Positions 1 to 11,111 of a DNA stretch of 64,000 nucleotides are shown one piece after another (position 1 is the first letter of the stretch; each line of letters starts with the position of its first letter). The DNA is from Petaurus breviceps papuanus (lineage: Eukaryota > Chordata > Mammalia > Diprotodontia > Petauridae). The translations under genes were made by a program, and so were the position numbers. The notes beneath the pieces were generated by a model. It had not been told where the DNA came from and made no database searches. It saw only the letters and a list, made by a program, of their open reading frames with translations. The stretch lies in NCBI GenBank assembly GCA_028583685.1, contig JAMXIF010001210.1, forward strand, positions 8,720,828 through 8,784,827. The letters run 5' to 3'.

Positions 1-269
1 TCATAAGTTCCACAATACAACAGTTCTGGAATCAAGTCTTTGGGGGTTGTGGTTCCCCCAAACCCCACCCTGGCATAAGTACAGAACCAGAGTTCTGTGA
101 CAGGAACAGGTTCTACAATCTTTGATTCACTTCACTTAAGGTCCAGTGATTGTGAGTGTGGTCAGAGTTTTGATTAATCAGTTTAAGATGTAGTGTGAGC
201 TCTGACTCCCAAGCCATAGAATCAGCTCTTGAGAAAATGAAATTGCTAGTATATTCATTACACATATCA
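1..269. other. Unassigned DNA with one small hairpin
   Basis: I recognise no gene or repeat here. A small perfect inverted repeat lies at 41-60, where TGGGGG and CCCCCA flank an 8-base loop. It is too short to assign a role. Confidence 0.4.
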
Positions 270-660
270 TATTGATTAATATGAAAATTATAAACTCTTT
301 CTCAGTTATATATAGTTATGTAACTACAACTCTAACTATAGTTGTAAATATAATTATATTGTTATATAGTAATATATAACCATAATATACTTATATATAA
401 CAATAACATAATTATGTAACAATGTAACTATAATTATATGACTGATATATAACTATACTATAGCTATATATTATTATATGGATTATATTGTGTATAACTA
501 TGGATTGTTATATATTATTATAGCATATAATATGTATAAACACAGGGGTACACATTTATGTAAGCATATATGTATGTGAGCTTAGTTTACATGTATGCAG
601 ATATATATGGCATACAAATAAAGCTATATATTGTTGTGCGTTATTTTGTATTGTGTCTAA
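270..660. repeat. AT-rich low-complexity region
   Basis: The stretch is dominated by imperfect, partly palindromic units such as TATAACTATA, TATATAACC and AATTATAT, repeated irregularly. Many short dyads could fold into cruciforms. I see no coding potential. It probably arose by decay and slippage of AT-rich DNA. Confidence 0.7.
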
Positions 661-1658
661 TTATGTATGCAGGTTTATATAAAACAAAAGCAGACCTGTG
701 GGATAGCAGAGTGGAGGGCAAGGATCTTGCCTTCTTGACTTAGCTATGTCACTACTCCAATTCATTTGCAGGCCAACTGTGCTAGATATTGGGAGAGAGC
801 CCAGTTTTATAGCCCAAGAGCTGTATCCCAGTTTTTAGTATGTGTTATTTTCTTTTTGGGAAGAGTGACAGAAATGTGATTTGGTAGGCTGAGGATCCCC
901 ACTGTGGGTTAAACAAAAGTTATAATTAATTTTCTATCCCTAAATCAAACAAGATTAGGGACTTTGAAACCAAACCACTTCACACAATAGATTTAAACAA
1001 ACTTAGCTTGGAGGCACTCTGACTGTCCTTTCTTTTGTTTGTTTTGAAGCTAACCTAATATAAGGCAGTGGCTAATAACCCCTGTGGCTATCTACCAAAA
1101 GAATTCAACCTGCTCTTGTCTTAAAAGGCTTTCTAGCCACTGAACTATAGGAGATAAGAGCAGAAAGTACCAGTAGATAGGCCTGAAGAAATGATGCCTG
1201 ATAAAGCACTGGGGCTAGATGTCCAACACAGAAACAAAATACCTGGTAGAGCTTAGTAAAGAAGGAAAAAATGTGATTCCCAGAGAATGGTGTTAGGGAA
1301 GATCATGATCACATGACCATTAAGTTTGAATGAGTTTCCTGAGCTACGTATATGCAATGAGTAACTTGTGTGTGTGTGCCTTCCATGCATGCTCATTGAC
1401 TTTTTTCAAAGTCTATGTGTGGGCACTTGCCCCAATGCAATATGGTGACCCATTGTAAGTTGGGTATAACTTAACTTGTGTGGTAGGACAGGACTAGGGG
1501 AGGAAGGATTTTTTTTTTGTCATTTTTTTGCTGGGATTTTAAAATTTACTTTTTCTTCTAATATATCCTCTGGGTGGTTGGTAAAGGTCAACACATCATT
1601 TGGTACTCTGATAAGCTATGATTTTGAATGGCTGCTGACCTATGAAATTCTTCAAATC
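661..1658. other. Unassigned non-coding DNA
   Basis: There is no convincing reading frame, RNA gene or repeat that I can name. A 61-codon frame at 1476-1661 includes low-complexity T runs and is not supported as a gene. Confidence 0.4.
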
Positions 1659-1935
1659 TAGGCAGCTAAGTGGCATAGTGGTAGAGTAATGGACATGCAA
1701 TGAGGAAGATCTGAATTCAAATTCAACCTCAGACACTTACTAGTTATATGAACCTGGGCAAGGCAATTGAGCTCTGCCTCAAATTTCCTTACCTGTAAAA
1801 TGAGAATAATAAGCATCCCCACATTCCAGACTTCTTGTGAAGATAAAATCAGGTAGTATTTATAAAATTCTGTGCAAAACTTAAAATGCTATATAATTGT
1901 TGACTGTTTTGTTATTAATATTATTATTAATTAAG
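1659..1935 (+). mobile_element. tRNA-derived SINE with MIR-like tail
   Basis: The head GGCAGCTAAGTGGCATAGTGG resembles a polymerase III A box. It is followed by a B-box-like segment near 1711-1730, then the familiar SINE body (CTCAGACACTTACTAG, CCTGGGCAAGGC). The tail has AAAATGAGAATAATAAG and ends in a TTATTATTA run. The body and tail are diverged, so it is an old copy. The family could be MAR1 or another CORE-type SINE. Confidence 0.7.
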
Positions 1936-2041
1936 AGGAGTCACATTGTGGGAGAGTATCACAAGTAGTACCCTAAAAACAGAGTTTTCAAATGAAAGTC
2001 TTGAGGGAAAAGGCTTCAATGAAGAATCAGAAATGTTCATG

Positions 2042-2820
2042 ACTATGCCCAAAGGGCTATAAAACTGTGCATATCCTTTGGTCCAGCAATACCACTACTA
2101 GGTCTATATCCCAAACAGATTATAAAAAAGAGGGAAAGAACCTACACACATACACACACACACGTACACACAAATATTTATAGCAGCTCTTTTTGTGATG
2201 GCAAAGAATTGGAAATTGAGAGGATGGGCACCAATTGGGGAATAGCTGAATAACTCACAGCATATGAATATAATGGAATACTATTGTTCTATAAGAAATG
2301 ATGAAAAGGTGGATTTCAGAAAAAAAAACTGAAAAGACTTACATGAACTGATGCTGAGTGAAGTGAGTAAAACCAAGAGAACTTTGTACAAAGCTACAGC
2401 AACCACGTGTGGTGTTTAACTTTGATAGATTTAGTTCTTCACAGCAATACAATGATCCAAGACAATTCCAAAGCACTAGTGATGGAAAAGACTAGCCACA
2501 TCCAGAGAAAGAACTATAGAGTCTGAATGCAGATTAATGCATACTAATTTCATTCTTTTTCTTTCTCAAGGTTTTTCCCTTTTCTTCTGATTCTTCTCTC
2601 ATAACATGATTAACCTGGAAATACGTTTAACATGATTATATGTGTATAACATATGTGGCATTTCTTGCTCTCTTGGAGAGGGGACAGGGAAGAAAAAAAA
2701 GGAGAAAAAATTGGAACTTGAATTTTTACAAGAAAAGATAGTAGAAAACTATCTTTACATGTAATTGAAAACAAAATACTGTTAAGTTAAAAAAAAAAAC
2801 TTAGATACTTACAAAATAAA
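2042..2820 (+). mobile_element. 5'-truncated LINE-1, ORF2 end plus 3' UTR
   Basis: The element starts inside the end of ORF2 (GGGCTATAAAACTGTGCATA, CACTACTAGGTCTATATCCC) and continues into the marsupial LINE-1 3' UTR (CATCCAGAGAAAGAACTA, CTGAATGCAGATTAATGCAT). It ends in an A-rich tail. A perfect 13-bp TSD, AGAAATGTTCATG, lies at 2029-2041 and 2821-2833, which fixes both ends. The intact TSD suggests a relatively recent insertion. A short CA run sits inside it near 2145-2175. Confidence 0.92.
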
Positions 2821-2833
2821 AGAAATGTTCATG

Positions 2834-3475
2834 GATACACGGAAACAGATCCTGAATTGAAGGTAAGAACATTGTTTAAAAAAAATCTCTAGTTGTATAA
2901 TGAAGGGACTTTAAGAAATGGTAGGATGGTAAGAGCTACAGGTGATGAAGGGGAATGCCAGGTCAGTAAAAACTGACTAAAAAGAGGTTGAAAGTAACAA
3001 GTCAGGAAAACCTGCAAGAAACTTTTTAAAGTAGCTTTTCTTTGAAAAGTACAGTCCTTCACTCTCTACAAATAACTATACCAAGTATCTTTTTTTAAAA
3101 AATTGCCTCAAGGAGCAATGCTACATTTTCTCTCAGCTTAATTCAACAGGGAATCAAACTCCAGAAGCTAACTTTGGACATTTAATTCATTGTAAATCAA
3201 CGTCTCCATCAATGTGTCAGTGTTGCACAGCAACATACAAAAAGACTTCCTAATTATTAGCATCTTTATTTTGTAAGGGAAGAAAAACATCTTTATTATT
3301 ATTACCATGCAAAGGAAATCAATTAGAATTGAATTTGCAGCAACATCAACAGATAAATGATACCATTGCAACAAAGAATGGGTAAAACAATTCCCTGTCC
3401 ATTAGAACCATCATAATTTTTTGCTCTGGCTTTACAAATCAAATATGATATACACATGCAAAAGCCATATGTTCT
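2834..3475. other. Unassigned non-coding DNA
   Basis: The stretch is AT-rich, with A runs and no repeat or gene that I can name. A 68-codon minus-strand frame at 3168-3374 has no recognisable features. Confidence 0.4.
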
Positions 3476-3655
3476 GGAAGTATGATATCATGGAAAGAGT
3501 ATTGGCTTGGAGGCAAAAAAAAATGGGTGTTCTATTTTAGACTCTGCCATATCTAAAGGATATAATCATATCCCCTAACTAGTTATGTGACCTTGGACAG
3601 CTCATGCTATCTCCCTGGGCCTCCATTTCCTCTATAAAATGCAGGGAGTAAACTC
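3476..3655 (+). mobile_element. MIR-like SINE
   Basis: The pattern matches a degraded MIR in sense orientation: GGAAAGAGTATTGGCTTGGAG, then CTAACTAGTTATGTGACCTTGG, then CTCCATTTCCTCTATAAAAT. It has no TSD that I can see, as expected for its age. Confidence 0.7.
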
Positions 3656-3685
3656 AGTGATGTTTTTCACAATCCTTCAAATTCT

Positions 3686-3844
3686 TTTTTTTTTCTTTTT
3701 GGAGGGCAGTTGGGATTAAGTGACTTGCCCAAGGTCACATGGCTAGTTTTGTGTGTGTGTGTTAAGTGTCTGAGGCTGGATTTGAATTCAGGTTCTCCTG
3801 ACTCCAGAGCCAGTGCTCTATTCACTGCACCACCTAGCTGCCCC
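3686..3844 (-). mobile_element. WSINE1-like SINE
   Basis: This is a tRNA-derived SINE of about 155 bp in reverse orientation. It begins with a T run (its A tail), then AAGTGACTTGCCCAAGGTCA, and ends with CACCACCTAGCTGCCCC, the complement of the tRNA-like head. A 15-bp TSD, AATCCTTCAAATTCT, lies at 3671-3685 and 3845-3859. A TGTG expansion has grown inside it. Confidence 0.93.
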
Positions 3845-3995
3845 AATCCTTCAAATTCTAAAAATTTTTGAGCTTTTATATGAAAATCTGAATCAAGTAG
3901 GAAACATGCCTTTATCCCAGTAATATGAAAGTAGTTGTTAATTACCAGAACTCTTCACAAATGTCTGATGTAAGCGAGCAAATTGCATGGCCAAG

Positions 3996-4607
3996 ATGTG
4001 TGACTTTATGGAGGATCAGACAGGAGAGTTCACGGAAGTTTTCCAGCTGTTTGACCAAACAGGGGACAGAAAGATATTATATAACCAGTGTGGGGATGTG
4101 ATGTGAGACCTGGGCCAGCACTCTACCAGTACTGAGGTGCTCAGGGTCTTACGGAATCCCAAAATTGATGAGATGAAAGTGAAGGTGTTGGACTTTGAAT
4201 ACTTTCTACCAATTCTGCAGACTGCAGCAAAGAACAAGGACCAAGGCACATGTGAAGACTATAGAGAAGAGTCGGGGGTATTTGATAAGGAAGGGTACAG
4301 TCATGGGGGCTGAAAGAGAACACATCCTCATTACCCTGGGTGAGAAAATGAGAGAGAAAGAGGTGGAAGTGTCGGTGGCAGGGTGTAAAGACAGTAATGG
4401 TTGTATCAGTTATGAAGAGCTAGTCCAGGTTGTGCTGAATGGCTGGGAACAACTCTACTCTCCACAAAGAACCCCCTAACTTTCTCAGTATGAAAATATC
4501 CTCTTGCACCTGAAGCAACTAACTATATTTTCAGGGTCACCAACATCCATACTTCCAACACCCACCATATGTCCTCTTTGCTTTCACCAAATAAACTTAT
4601 CTGCTCT
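3996..4607 (+). pseudogene. MYL6: MYL6 processed pseudogene
   Basis: This is an intronless copy of the essential myosin light chain 6 mRNA, an EF-hand-type subunit that binds the myosin neck. From ATG 3996 the frame reads [12 protein letters not shown], then [34 protein letters not shown] and KNKDQGT, all close to mammalian MYL6. An in-frame TGA at 4104-4106 and a roughly 5-base deletion near 4291-4296 break the frame. The rest continues in another frame as [31 protein letters not shown]. The YEELV ending matches the smooth-muscle splice form. The 3' UTR ends in TTCACCAAATAAACTT with a poly(A) signal. The normal stop after LNG is also lost. It arose by retrotransposition and cannot make myosin light chain. 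Confidence 0.93.
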
Positions 4608-4609
4608 GA

Positions 4610-4671
<62 letters not shown>
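4608..4671 (+). repeat. (GA)n microsatellite at pseudogene tail
   Basis: A run of about 30 GA units, with one GACA interruption, sits where the poly(A) tail of the MYL6 retrocopy should be, directly after its polyadenylation signal. The tail has probably mutated and expanded into this array. Confidence 0.95.
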
Positions 4672-4674
<3 letters not shown>

Positions 4675-4814
4675 CTAATTTCTAAAGGAGAATCAAAAGT
4701 TTTCCAGGAGAGCAGTGGCTAAGAGAAGGGGTAGACAAACACAGTAGAATAAAATAAGTTGGTTGTGCCAATGTTTATCTCTCTTACTGAGCTCTGCTTT
4801 CTGATTAATATATT

Positions 4815-5040
4815 TGTTGTTGTTATTCCCTCATTTTTCAGTCATGTCTGATTCTTTGTGACCCTATTTGGGGTTTTTTCTTAGCAAAGACATCGTAGTG
4901 GTCTGTTATGTCTTTTTCCTGCTCATTTTACAGATGAGGAAACTAACTACTAAGTTTCTTAGGTCAGATTTGAACTCAAGAAGATGAGTCTTCCTGACTC
5001 CAAGACTGGCACTCTATCCACTGTGCTATCTAGCTACCCT
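4815..5040 (-). mobile_element. tRNA-derived SINE with RTE-type tail
   Basis: In reverse orientation it shows the tail GTCATGTCTGATTCTTTGTG, then TTTTACAGATGAGGAAACT, then CAGATTTGAACTCAAGAAGA and the tRNA-like head complement CTGTGCTATCTAGCTACCCT. The tail resembles RTE 3' ends, which suggests RTE rather than LINE-1 mobilised this class. Confidence 0.85.
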
Positions 5041-5520
5041 CTTGATATATTTAGTCTTCTTTTACTGACCTCCAGATGATATCCCTCACTGTGGCTGGTA
5101 CAGGCCTCTTTCTCTATCCTTAAGCTCTTTACTTCACACCCTCTCTCTCAGAGATGATAATTTTTGCCTTCATTTTACTTAGTAGATTAGGAACAAAAGA
5201 TGTTAGTACTCTCATTTTCCAGAACTAAATCTATGACCCTGTGCTCTCCACTTACATATTTCTCAAATATCTTCCTATCTTATCTCCTCTTCTCTTCCCT
5301 TTGTAGTCTAGAGGAATCACAGAATTCCATTGTTGGAAGGTTTCCAACCCAATTTTTTGAAACAAAGAGTAAGACATTAAATTCATCTATATTGAATTTT
5401 ATCTTATTAGATTCAACCCAACATTCTATGTTGTCAGTTTCTTTTTGGATCCTAACAATGTCATTTTAATAATCCTAAGAACCTATGAAGCTTTGTTTCA
5501 TTTGTAAATCTTCTTAAACT
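5041..5520. other. Unassigned non-coding DNA
   Basis: Pyrimidine-rich DNA with an 89-codon open frame at 5200-5469 that shows no domain. No repeat is recognised. Confidence 0.35.
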
Positions 5521-5612
5521 ACTATCTAAGGATCAAATGAAATAATATTTGTAAAGAGCTTAGCACAGCCCCTACCATATAGTAAGTGCTTAATAAAATG
5601 TATGTTTCATTG
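5521..5612 (+). mobile_element. SINE/L2-type 3' tail fragment
   Basis: The text GTAAAGAGCTTAGCACAGCC followed by ATAGTAAGTGCTTAATAAAA is the common 3' end shared by L2 and L2-tailed SINEs. Confidence 0.65.
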
Positions 5613-5619
5613 CCTTCCA

Positions 5620-5960
5620 CTTCCCAAGTTAGTCATAAAAATTTTTAAACATCCTAAGACCATGCACCAATCCTAAGGTCACTCCATTGGAGCCCTCCTT
5701 CTAAGAAGATACTAAACTATTAATAAGTATTCTGAGTTTTACCATTCAGCCAGCTTTCAATCTGTCCAATTGTACCATTATTTAACACACATTTGTCCAT
5801 TCATTTCATAGGAAAAGGATGAGATAGTTTATCAAACTCTTTGCTATAATCTAGGTAAATGTTATTTATGATATTTCCCTGGATTACTAGACTAACAACC
5901 TTGTAATTTTTGTCAGTCATTTATTTGATGACATTTCTTAGTCCAATTCTTCTTCATAGT
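5620..5960 (-). mobile_element. CR1/L3 LINE reverse-transcriptase remnant
   Basis: On the minus strand part of a non-LTR reverse transcriptase is readable. LDYSKEFDKLSH, encoded around 5818-5856, matches the CR1/L3 motif DFSKAFDTVSH. It is followed by IESWLNGKTQ, matching the family's WLNGRTQ region. No long open frame remains. Heavy divergence indicates an old insertion. Confidence 0.78.
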
Positions 5961-6319
5961 TCCTTGGAATTATATTCCAATATTGGAATGTCGTAAACTG
6001 TTTAGCACTACCATGGACTTTTCCATTGTGCTCTGAATGACATTTGTGGGTAGTATTCTACAATTCACGACTATACAACAACACAAGTAGAATATTATTA
6101 TTAAAAGAATTAATCTTTGTTTCATGAAGAAGTTTGGGGCCATTAAAGGAACTTGCAATTACTTGAAGGCAACCCAACCCAGTTATCTTCCTATTTTGAT
6201 TTTGGAACAAACCTTGTGTTCATTTGAAGTGTCTGTTGAGAATAGAGTAAGCACCTAATAAATGTTTGCAGAACTGAATTAAATGAATTCTACATCTTTT
6301 CCCTCTCCTCCTCCCCCCA

Positions 6320-6355
<36 letters not shown>

Positions 6356-6960
6356 AACCAGAATTCAAGCATTCTTCCCATCCTGCTGTCTAACATGAAC
6401 AGTTGGATGTACCCCAGAACAAACAGGACAGGGAGATGAAAATCATTCATACATTATATTCATAAAGTATATGCATAGTCAATACATTCATGTTTCAAAA
6501 TAAAAGCTCTTGAGCCACAGAGTTGGACCCACTGATTCAAACATAATTTAGATTAGCAATGAACCATAGGATATGCCAGTTGACACAAGCACTGAACCAT
6601 TGGCAAGGTAGATGTCTGTGACAATAATGTGAATTCAGACCCTACAGATATGGGGAACCGATTTGGAAAATTGGAAGTTTCTTGTGCACATCAGCAATTG
6701 TGTGCCAGAAAGTATTGCTCTCACTGTGGCAATTCTTCTGTACTCCCAGACTCAGGTGATGCTGCACTAAAGGAGGAACAAGTAGTGTCTTCCCTGGACA
6801 GGATCTTAGAAAATAAAACACCATATTTTGACAGTTTATATCAGGCTATTTCTCTTTACTCCCTTAGGAGCCAGAGTTTACCCCATGCATCTCGATGCCT
6901 AGAATCTCTATTGACACCAAGGGTATTTGCTGTATGATGCTTAAAATAGCGTCCTAACAT
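5961..6960. other. Unassigned DNA
   Basis: An L2-type tail fragment (GTAAGCACCTAATAAATG) lies near 6248-6265. The rest, including a 102-codon frame at 6629-6937, shows no family that I know and no splice-site-bounded exon that I can defend. Confidence 0.35.
6321..6352 (+). repeat. (CA)n microsatellite
   Basis: About 16 uninterrupted CA units. Confidence 0.97.
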
Positions 6961-7587
6961 GTCAGAGTGTTAACTGACTTAACCAAGCCAACTTGACAAG
7001 GTGAATTGACAGTTTTACAGTAGCAGAGCCAGCGTGGTGAAGTACAGGCAGCAACCCAGTTGAACTCTCCCAATATTCTCCTACAAACAACTTTAAAATA
7101 TTCCTTAATTCTAATTTTGAAGTGACTGAGTCATCAAAAGTCAGAGTGAGAAAATTTTCAAACCTATGACTACTTAGGAGGTCAGAAGGAGAGGTTGGTG
7201 ACATCTGGGTTGGGTAGAGTTTGAAGCAGTAATGGTGATAGCTAGCTTTAGAGATGGCTGCAACAGCAGCAGCAACAGATTTGGGAGTTCTCAGTTCAGA
7301 GATGGTAAGGGAATCAAACAACTGGTCAGAAAGAGATCACAAGAGGTCATTTCCTGGCACTGTGTGCACCTAGACTGATTGGAAACTTTATTGCCTAAAG
7401 CAGTTCTTGGTCACAGTTCCAGGGGAGAGTGTGTGTGGTTCCAGGGGAGAGCCTGTGTGGTTGGTCACAAGGGAGCAGGGGCCCTTCCTTGATAAAGACT
7501 GGGATAGAAATTACCATATATCTGTCCAGATCACACTACCATTGAAAACTTACACACCCCCAGAACTAGCTTGAAAAACGCCAGCAT

Positions 7588-7749
7588 CGGGGTGGCCAGG
7601 TGGCACAGTGAGTAAGAGCACCGGCCTCGGAGTCAGGAGACCCTGAATTGGTTCCAGCCTTAGACACTTAACACCCACACAAAATAACTATCTGTGTAAC
7701 CTTAAGCAAGTTACTTAACCCCAATTGCTTAAAAAAAAAAAAAGAAAAG
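7588..7749 (+). mobile_element. tRNA-derived SINE, GTGAGTAAGAGCACCGGC subfamily
   Basis: This full-length copy begins GGGGTGGCCAGGTGGCACAG and ends TTAACCCCAATTGCTT plus an A-rich tail. A TSD of 14 bp with one difference (AAAAACGCCAGCAT at 7574-7587 and AAAAATGCCAGCAT at 7750-7763) bounds it. It belongs to a subfamily distinct from the WSINE1-like copies and is the monomer of the dimeric SINEs at 34884 and 50299. Confidence 0.92.
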
Positions 7750-8306
7750 AAAAATGCCAGCATAAAAAAAGGATAAGGCTCCATGCAGTGCCACTCCAAC
7801 ACCACATGAGCAGAGAATAACATGAACAAAAAAATTAAAGTCAAGAAATAGGCTAGAAAAATAAGTAAAAATATGAAGAAGAAGAACTTGACCCTAAATA
7901 GGTAATATGGTGGCAGGGAAGACCAAAACATAAACTCAGAAGAAGATAGCAATGTAAACAGACACTAGCAAAGCCTCAAAAAAAAAAAAATGCTAATTGA
8001 ATCCAATTGAAATGAGAATTCCTGGAAGAGTTAAGGAAAGAGATGAGTGGCAAAGGAAAACAAAATTAGGAAAAGAAATGAAAGTGATATAAGAAGAATA
8101 TAAAAAGGGGATTAACAGCTTGGTAAAAGAGGCACACACAAAAATTATTGAAGAAAACACCTGAAAAACAGAATTGGATTAATGGTAAAAGAGGCACAAA
8201 AATTCACTGAAGAAAAGAACTCCCTAAAAAGCAGAATAGGTCAAATGGGAAAAGGGATACAAAAGTTCACTGCAGAAAATCATTCCTTAACAATTAAAAT
8301 TTGACA

Positions 8307-8508
8307 AGTTGAGGCTTCCTAGCTGTGTGACCCTGAACAAGTCATTTAATCCCAACTTGCTTCAGTTCCTCACTTGTAAAATGGGAACACATTGGAGAAG
8401 GAAATGTTCAAGCATTCCAGTATTTTTACCAAGAAAACCCCATGGATAAAATCCATGGGGTCACAAAGACTTGGAAATGACTGAACAACTGAACACCAAC
8501 AACAAAAA
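8307..8508 (+). mobile_element. RTE-tailed SINE inside LINE-1 ORF1
   Basis: The 5'-truncated copy starts near TTCCTAGCTGTGTGACCCTG, has the RTE-type tail (AAGAAAACCCCATGG, ATGACTGAACAACTGAAC) and ends with an ACAACAAA tail. It splits the ORF1 coiled-coil sequence of the surrounding LINE-1, so it is younger than that element. Confidence 0.88.
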
Positions 8509-9465
8509 GTGGAAGCTTATGCCTCCATGAAACATCAAGAAACAATTAAAACCAAAAGAATGATAAAATAGAAGAAAAACAACTGACCAGGAAAATAGAT
8601 CAAGGAGAGATAATTTAAGAAATATTGGATGACCCGAATGCCACAATTTAAAAAATAATAAAGCCTAGACATTATATTTCAATAAGTTATCAAGGAAAAC
8701 TACCCTGATATCCTAGAACAGGAGGGTAAAAGAGAAATAATCCACCAATCTCCCCCTGAAAGAGATCCCAAAATGAAAACTCCCATGAATATTATAGCCA
8801 AATTCCAAAGCCCCCAGGTTAAAGAAAAAAATATTGCAATCAACCAGAAAGAAATAATTCAAAGATCCACAGTCAAGAGCCACAATCAGGATCACACAAG
8901 ATTTGCTGACTTCCACATTAAAGGAGAAGAAGGCTTGGAATGTGATATTCTGGAAAGCAAAGGAACTAGGACTACAACCAAGAATCACCTACTCAAAAAA
9001 TACTGAATATAATCTGTCAGGGGAAAATGGGGCTTCTTAATGGAATAGAAGACTTTCAAGCATTCTTGATAACCAGAGCTGAATTGAAAATTTGACATTC
9101 AAGCACAAGACGCAAAAGAAGCATAAAAAGATAAACTTGAAAGAGCAATCACAAGAGACTCAATAAAATTAAACTGTTTACACTCCTGCATGGGAAGGTG
9201 ATACTTGTAACTCAGAGCTTTATCATTATTAGGACACTTAGGAATCTGTATAGAAAGAGGGTATGTGTATGAGTTAATTATATTGGGATGACCTCGAAAA
9301 AAGAAGAGGCTTGCACTGAGAGAAAGAGGAAGGGAGAAATAAAATGGGAATTTTTCTTCATAGAAAAGAGGCATGCAGGATAAAGCTTTTACAATGGAAA
9401 GCAAAATGGCATGTATTACAGTACTTGAACCTAATTCTCATTAGAACTGGATCAAAGAGTGAAGA

Positions 9466-9545
9466 ATACACACGCATGCATATGCATACATACACATACA
9501 TGCATGCATACATATGTATACACATGTATGCATGTACATATACAA
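9466..9545 (+). repeat. CATA/CATG-type microsatellite
   Basis: Degenerate ATGCATACA and ACATGTATG units expand within the inter-ORF spacer of the LINE-1. Confidence 0.85.
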
Positions 9546-9984
9546 ACTCATTTGTGTAGAGAAATCTATCTTATTCAATAGGGATAGGAGGAAAAGGGGG
9601 AAAGAGTCATGGGTAGGGCATGAAAAAAGAGAGGGCAGTTTAACGGAGGTACTATTGAGAGACAAAACAGGCTTCAGAGGACAAACAGGATAAAAAGATA
9701 GAGAGAAGAAACTAGGATGGAGGAAAATACACAGTTAGTACACATAATTGTGAATGTGAATGGAATAAGTTCACCCATGAAACATAAGTGGATACTTGAA
9801 AGGATTAGAATCAGAATCCAACAATGTTTATTACAAGAGACTTGAAACAGACTTTCACAGAGTTAAAATAAAGGGCTGCAGAAGAATCTTTTATGTTTTA
9901 GTGGAAGTAAAAAAGGCAGGGTTAGCTTTTTCTAAAAACTGCCTATTGATAACCTTTGACTAGTCTTCAATTGGAGAATGACTT

Positions 9985-10371
9985 GCTTTTTTTTTATCTT
10001 TATTAATTTGTTTGTTTACTTTTAGTTTACAGGATTCAATTCCACAATTACTGGAGTTTCAAATTTCTCCCCCTACACCTCCCCCCCTCCCCGCATGGCG
10101 ACATACAATCAAGTACAGGATCTGCAAATAGTTTCACATTAGACATTAGTCATTTTATAAAGAAGGCTTGTATCCAATGGAATGAACAGTGGGAAAGAGG
10201 AAACAAAACCAAACAAGAAAAAGACAGAGAGCAGGCACTTTGCAATCTGCATTCAAACTGTGTTCTTTCTAGTTCTTTCTCTGAATATAGACATCTCTCT
10301 CCATCATGAGTCTTTTGAGTTGACTTATAACCCTGCATTGGTGGGAAGAGCCCAGACTATCAACGTTGGTC
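9985..10371 (-). mobile_element. Young 5'-truncated LINE-1 3' end
   Basis: A T run at 9987-9995 (the A tail) is followed by the complement of a LINE-1 3' UTR, including TTTGCAATCTGCATTCAAAC and TCATGAGTCTTTTGAGTTG. A perfect 10-bp TSD, AGAATGACTT, sits at 9975-9984 and 10372-10381. Removing the insert restores continuous ORF2 sequence of the older LINE-1 around it. Confidence 0.92.
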
Positions 10372-10838
10372 AGAATGACTTTTATTTTTATAAATTTGAC
10401 TCAATTTTCTATATGTTTGAGAAATAAGGCTATTTCTCAGAGAAACTAGCTATAATTTTCCTGTTTCCTTTCATTTTGTTTATGAAAAACTTCTTAATGT
10501 AATAAAAATGATTCATTTTTACTTCTCATGGTCCTCTCTATCTCTTTTTTTGTCATAAATCCTTCCCTTATTCATAGATCTGACAGGTAAAATTTCCTAT
10601 CATCCCCTAATTTGTTTATAATAACACCCTGTATGTCTAAATCATATTTCCATTTTGACCTTGTGTATGGTGTAAGATGATAAGATATACCTAGCTTTTG
10701 CCAAATTGCTTTCTAGTTTTCTCAGCATTTTTTGCTGAATAGTGAATATTTGTCCCAAAAACTTGGACCTTTGGTCTTAGCAAAAAAAAAAAAAAAAAGG
10801 ATTATATGGATGATTATATGGACATTTACCACAGTGTT

Positions 10839-11111
10839 ATTTTTGTTGTTGATGATGATGATGATGTTGATTTGTTGTTGAGTTGTTTCAGTTGTGTCCA
10901 TCTCTATGAGCCCATTTGTGGTTTCCTTTGCAAAGATACTGAAGTGGTTTGTGATTTCCTTCTTCAGTTCATTTTACAGATGAGGAACTGAGGCTAATAG
11001 GGTTAAGTGACTTGCCTGAGGTTAAACAGCTTTTAAATCCCTGAGGCTGGATTTATCTCAGGCCCTACTGAATCCAGGGCTGGCACTCTCCACTGTACCA
11101 CCTGGCTGCCC
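10839..11111 (-). mobile_element. RTE-tailed SINE inside LINE-1 ORF2
   Basis: It starts with a (GTT/GAT)n tail and AGTTGTTTCAGTTGTGTCC, passes AAAGATACTGAAGTGGTTTG and TTTACAGATGAGGAACTGAG, and ends CACCTGGCTGCCCA. It interrupts the minus-strand LINE-1 and is therefore younger than it. Confidence 0.9.

Larger units (their letters stand above)
6961..9935 (+). mobile_element. LINE-1, 5' region, ORF1 and start of ORF2
   Basis: The 5' border is uncertain; sequence from about 6961 looks like the LINE-1 5' UTR. ORF1 text starts near 7764, interrupted by two SINEs. It includes a lysine and glutamate-rich coiled-coil region with repeated GAGGCACAAAAATTCACTGA units at 8120-8280 and a degraded C-terminal domain that still reads NGIEDFQAFL at 9038-9069. 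The inter-ORF spacer follows. ORF2 opens near 9755 with NVNGISSPMKHKWIL, the start of the endonuclease, and is cut off at about 9935 where it meets an opposite-strand LINE-1. Many stops show it is dead. Confidence 0.85.

Noticed and set aside
6629-6937. 102-codon plus-strand frame
   Set aside because: No recognisable family, no splice or promoter evidence, and a 60-codon frame opposite. It fits chance in about 64 kb of DNA.
8713-9006. Overlapping 91 and 77-codon frames
   Set aside because: These are remnants and antisense of LINE-1 ORF1, not host genes.
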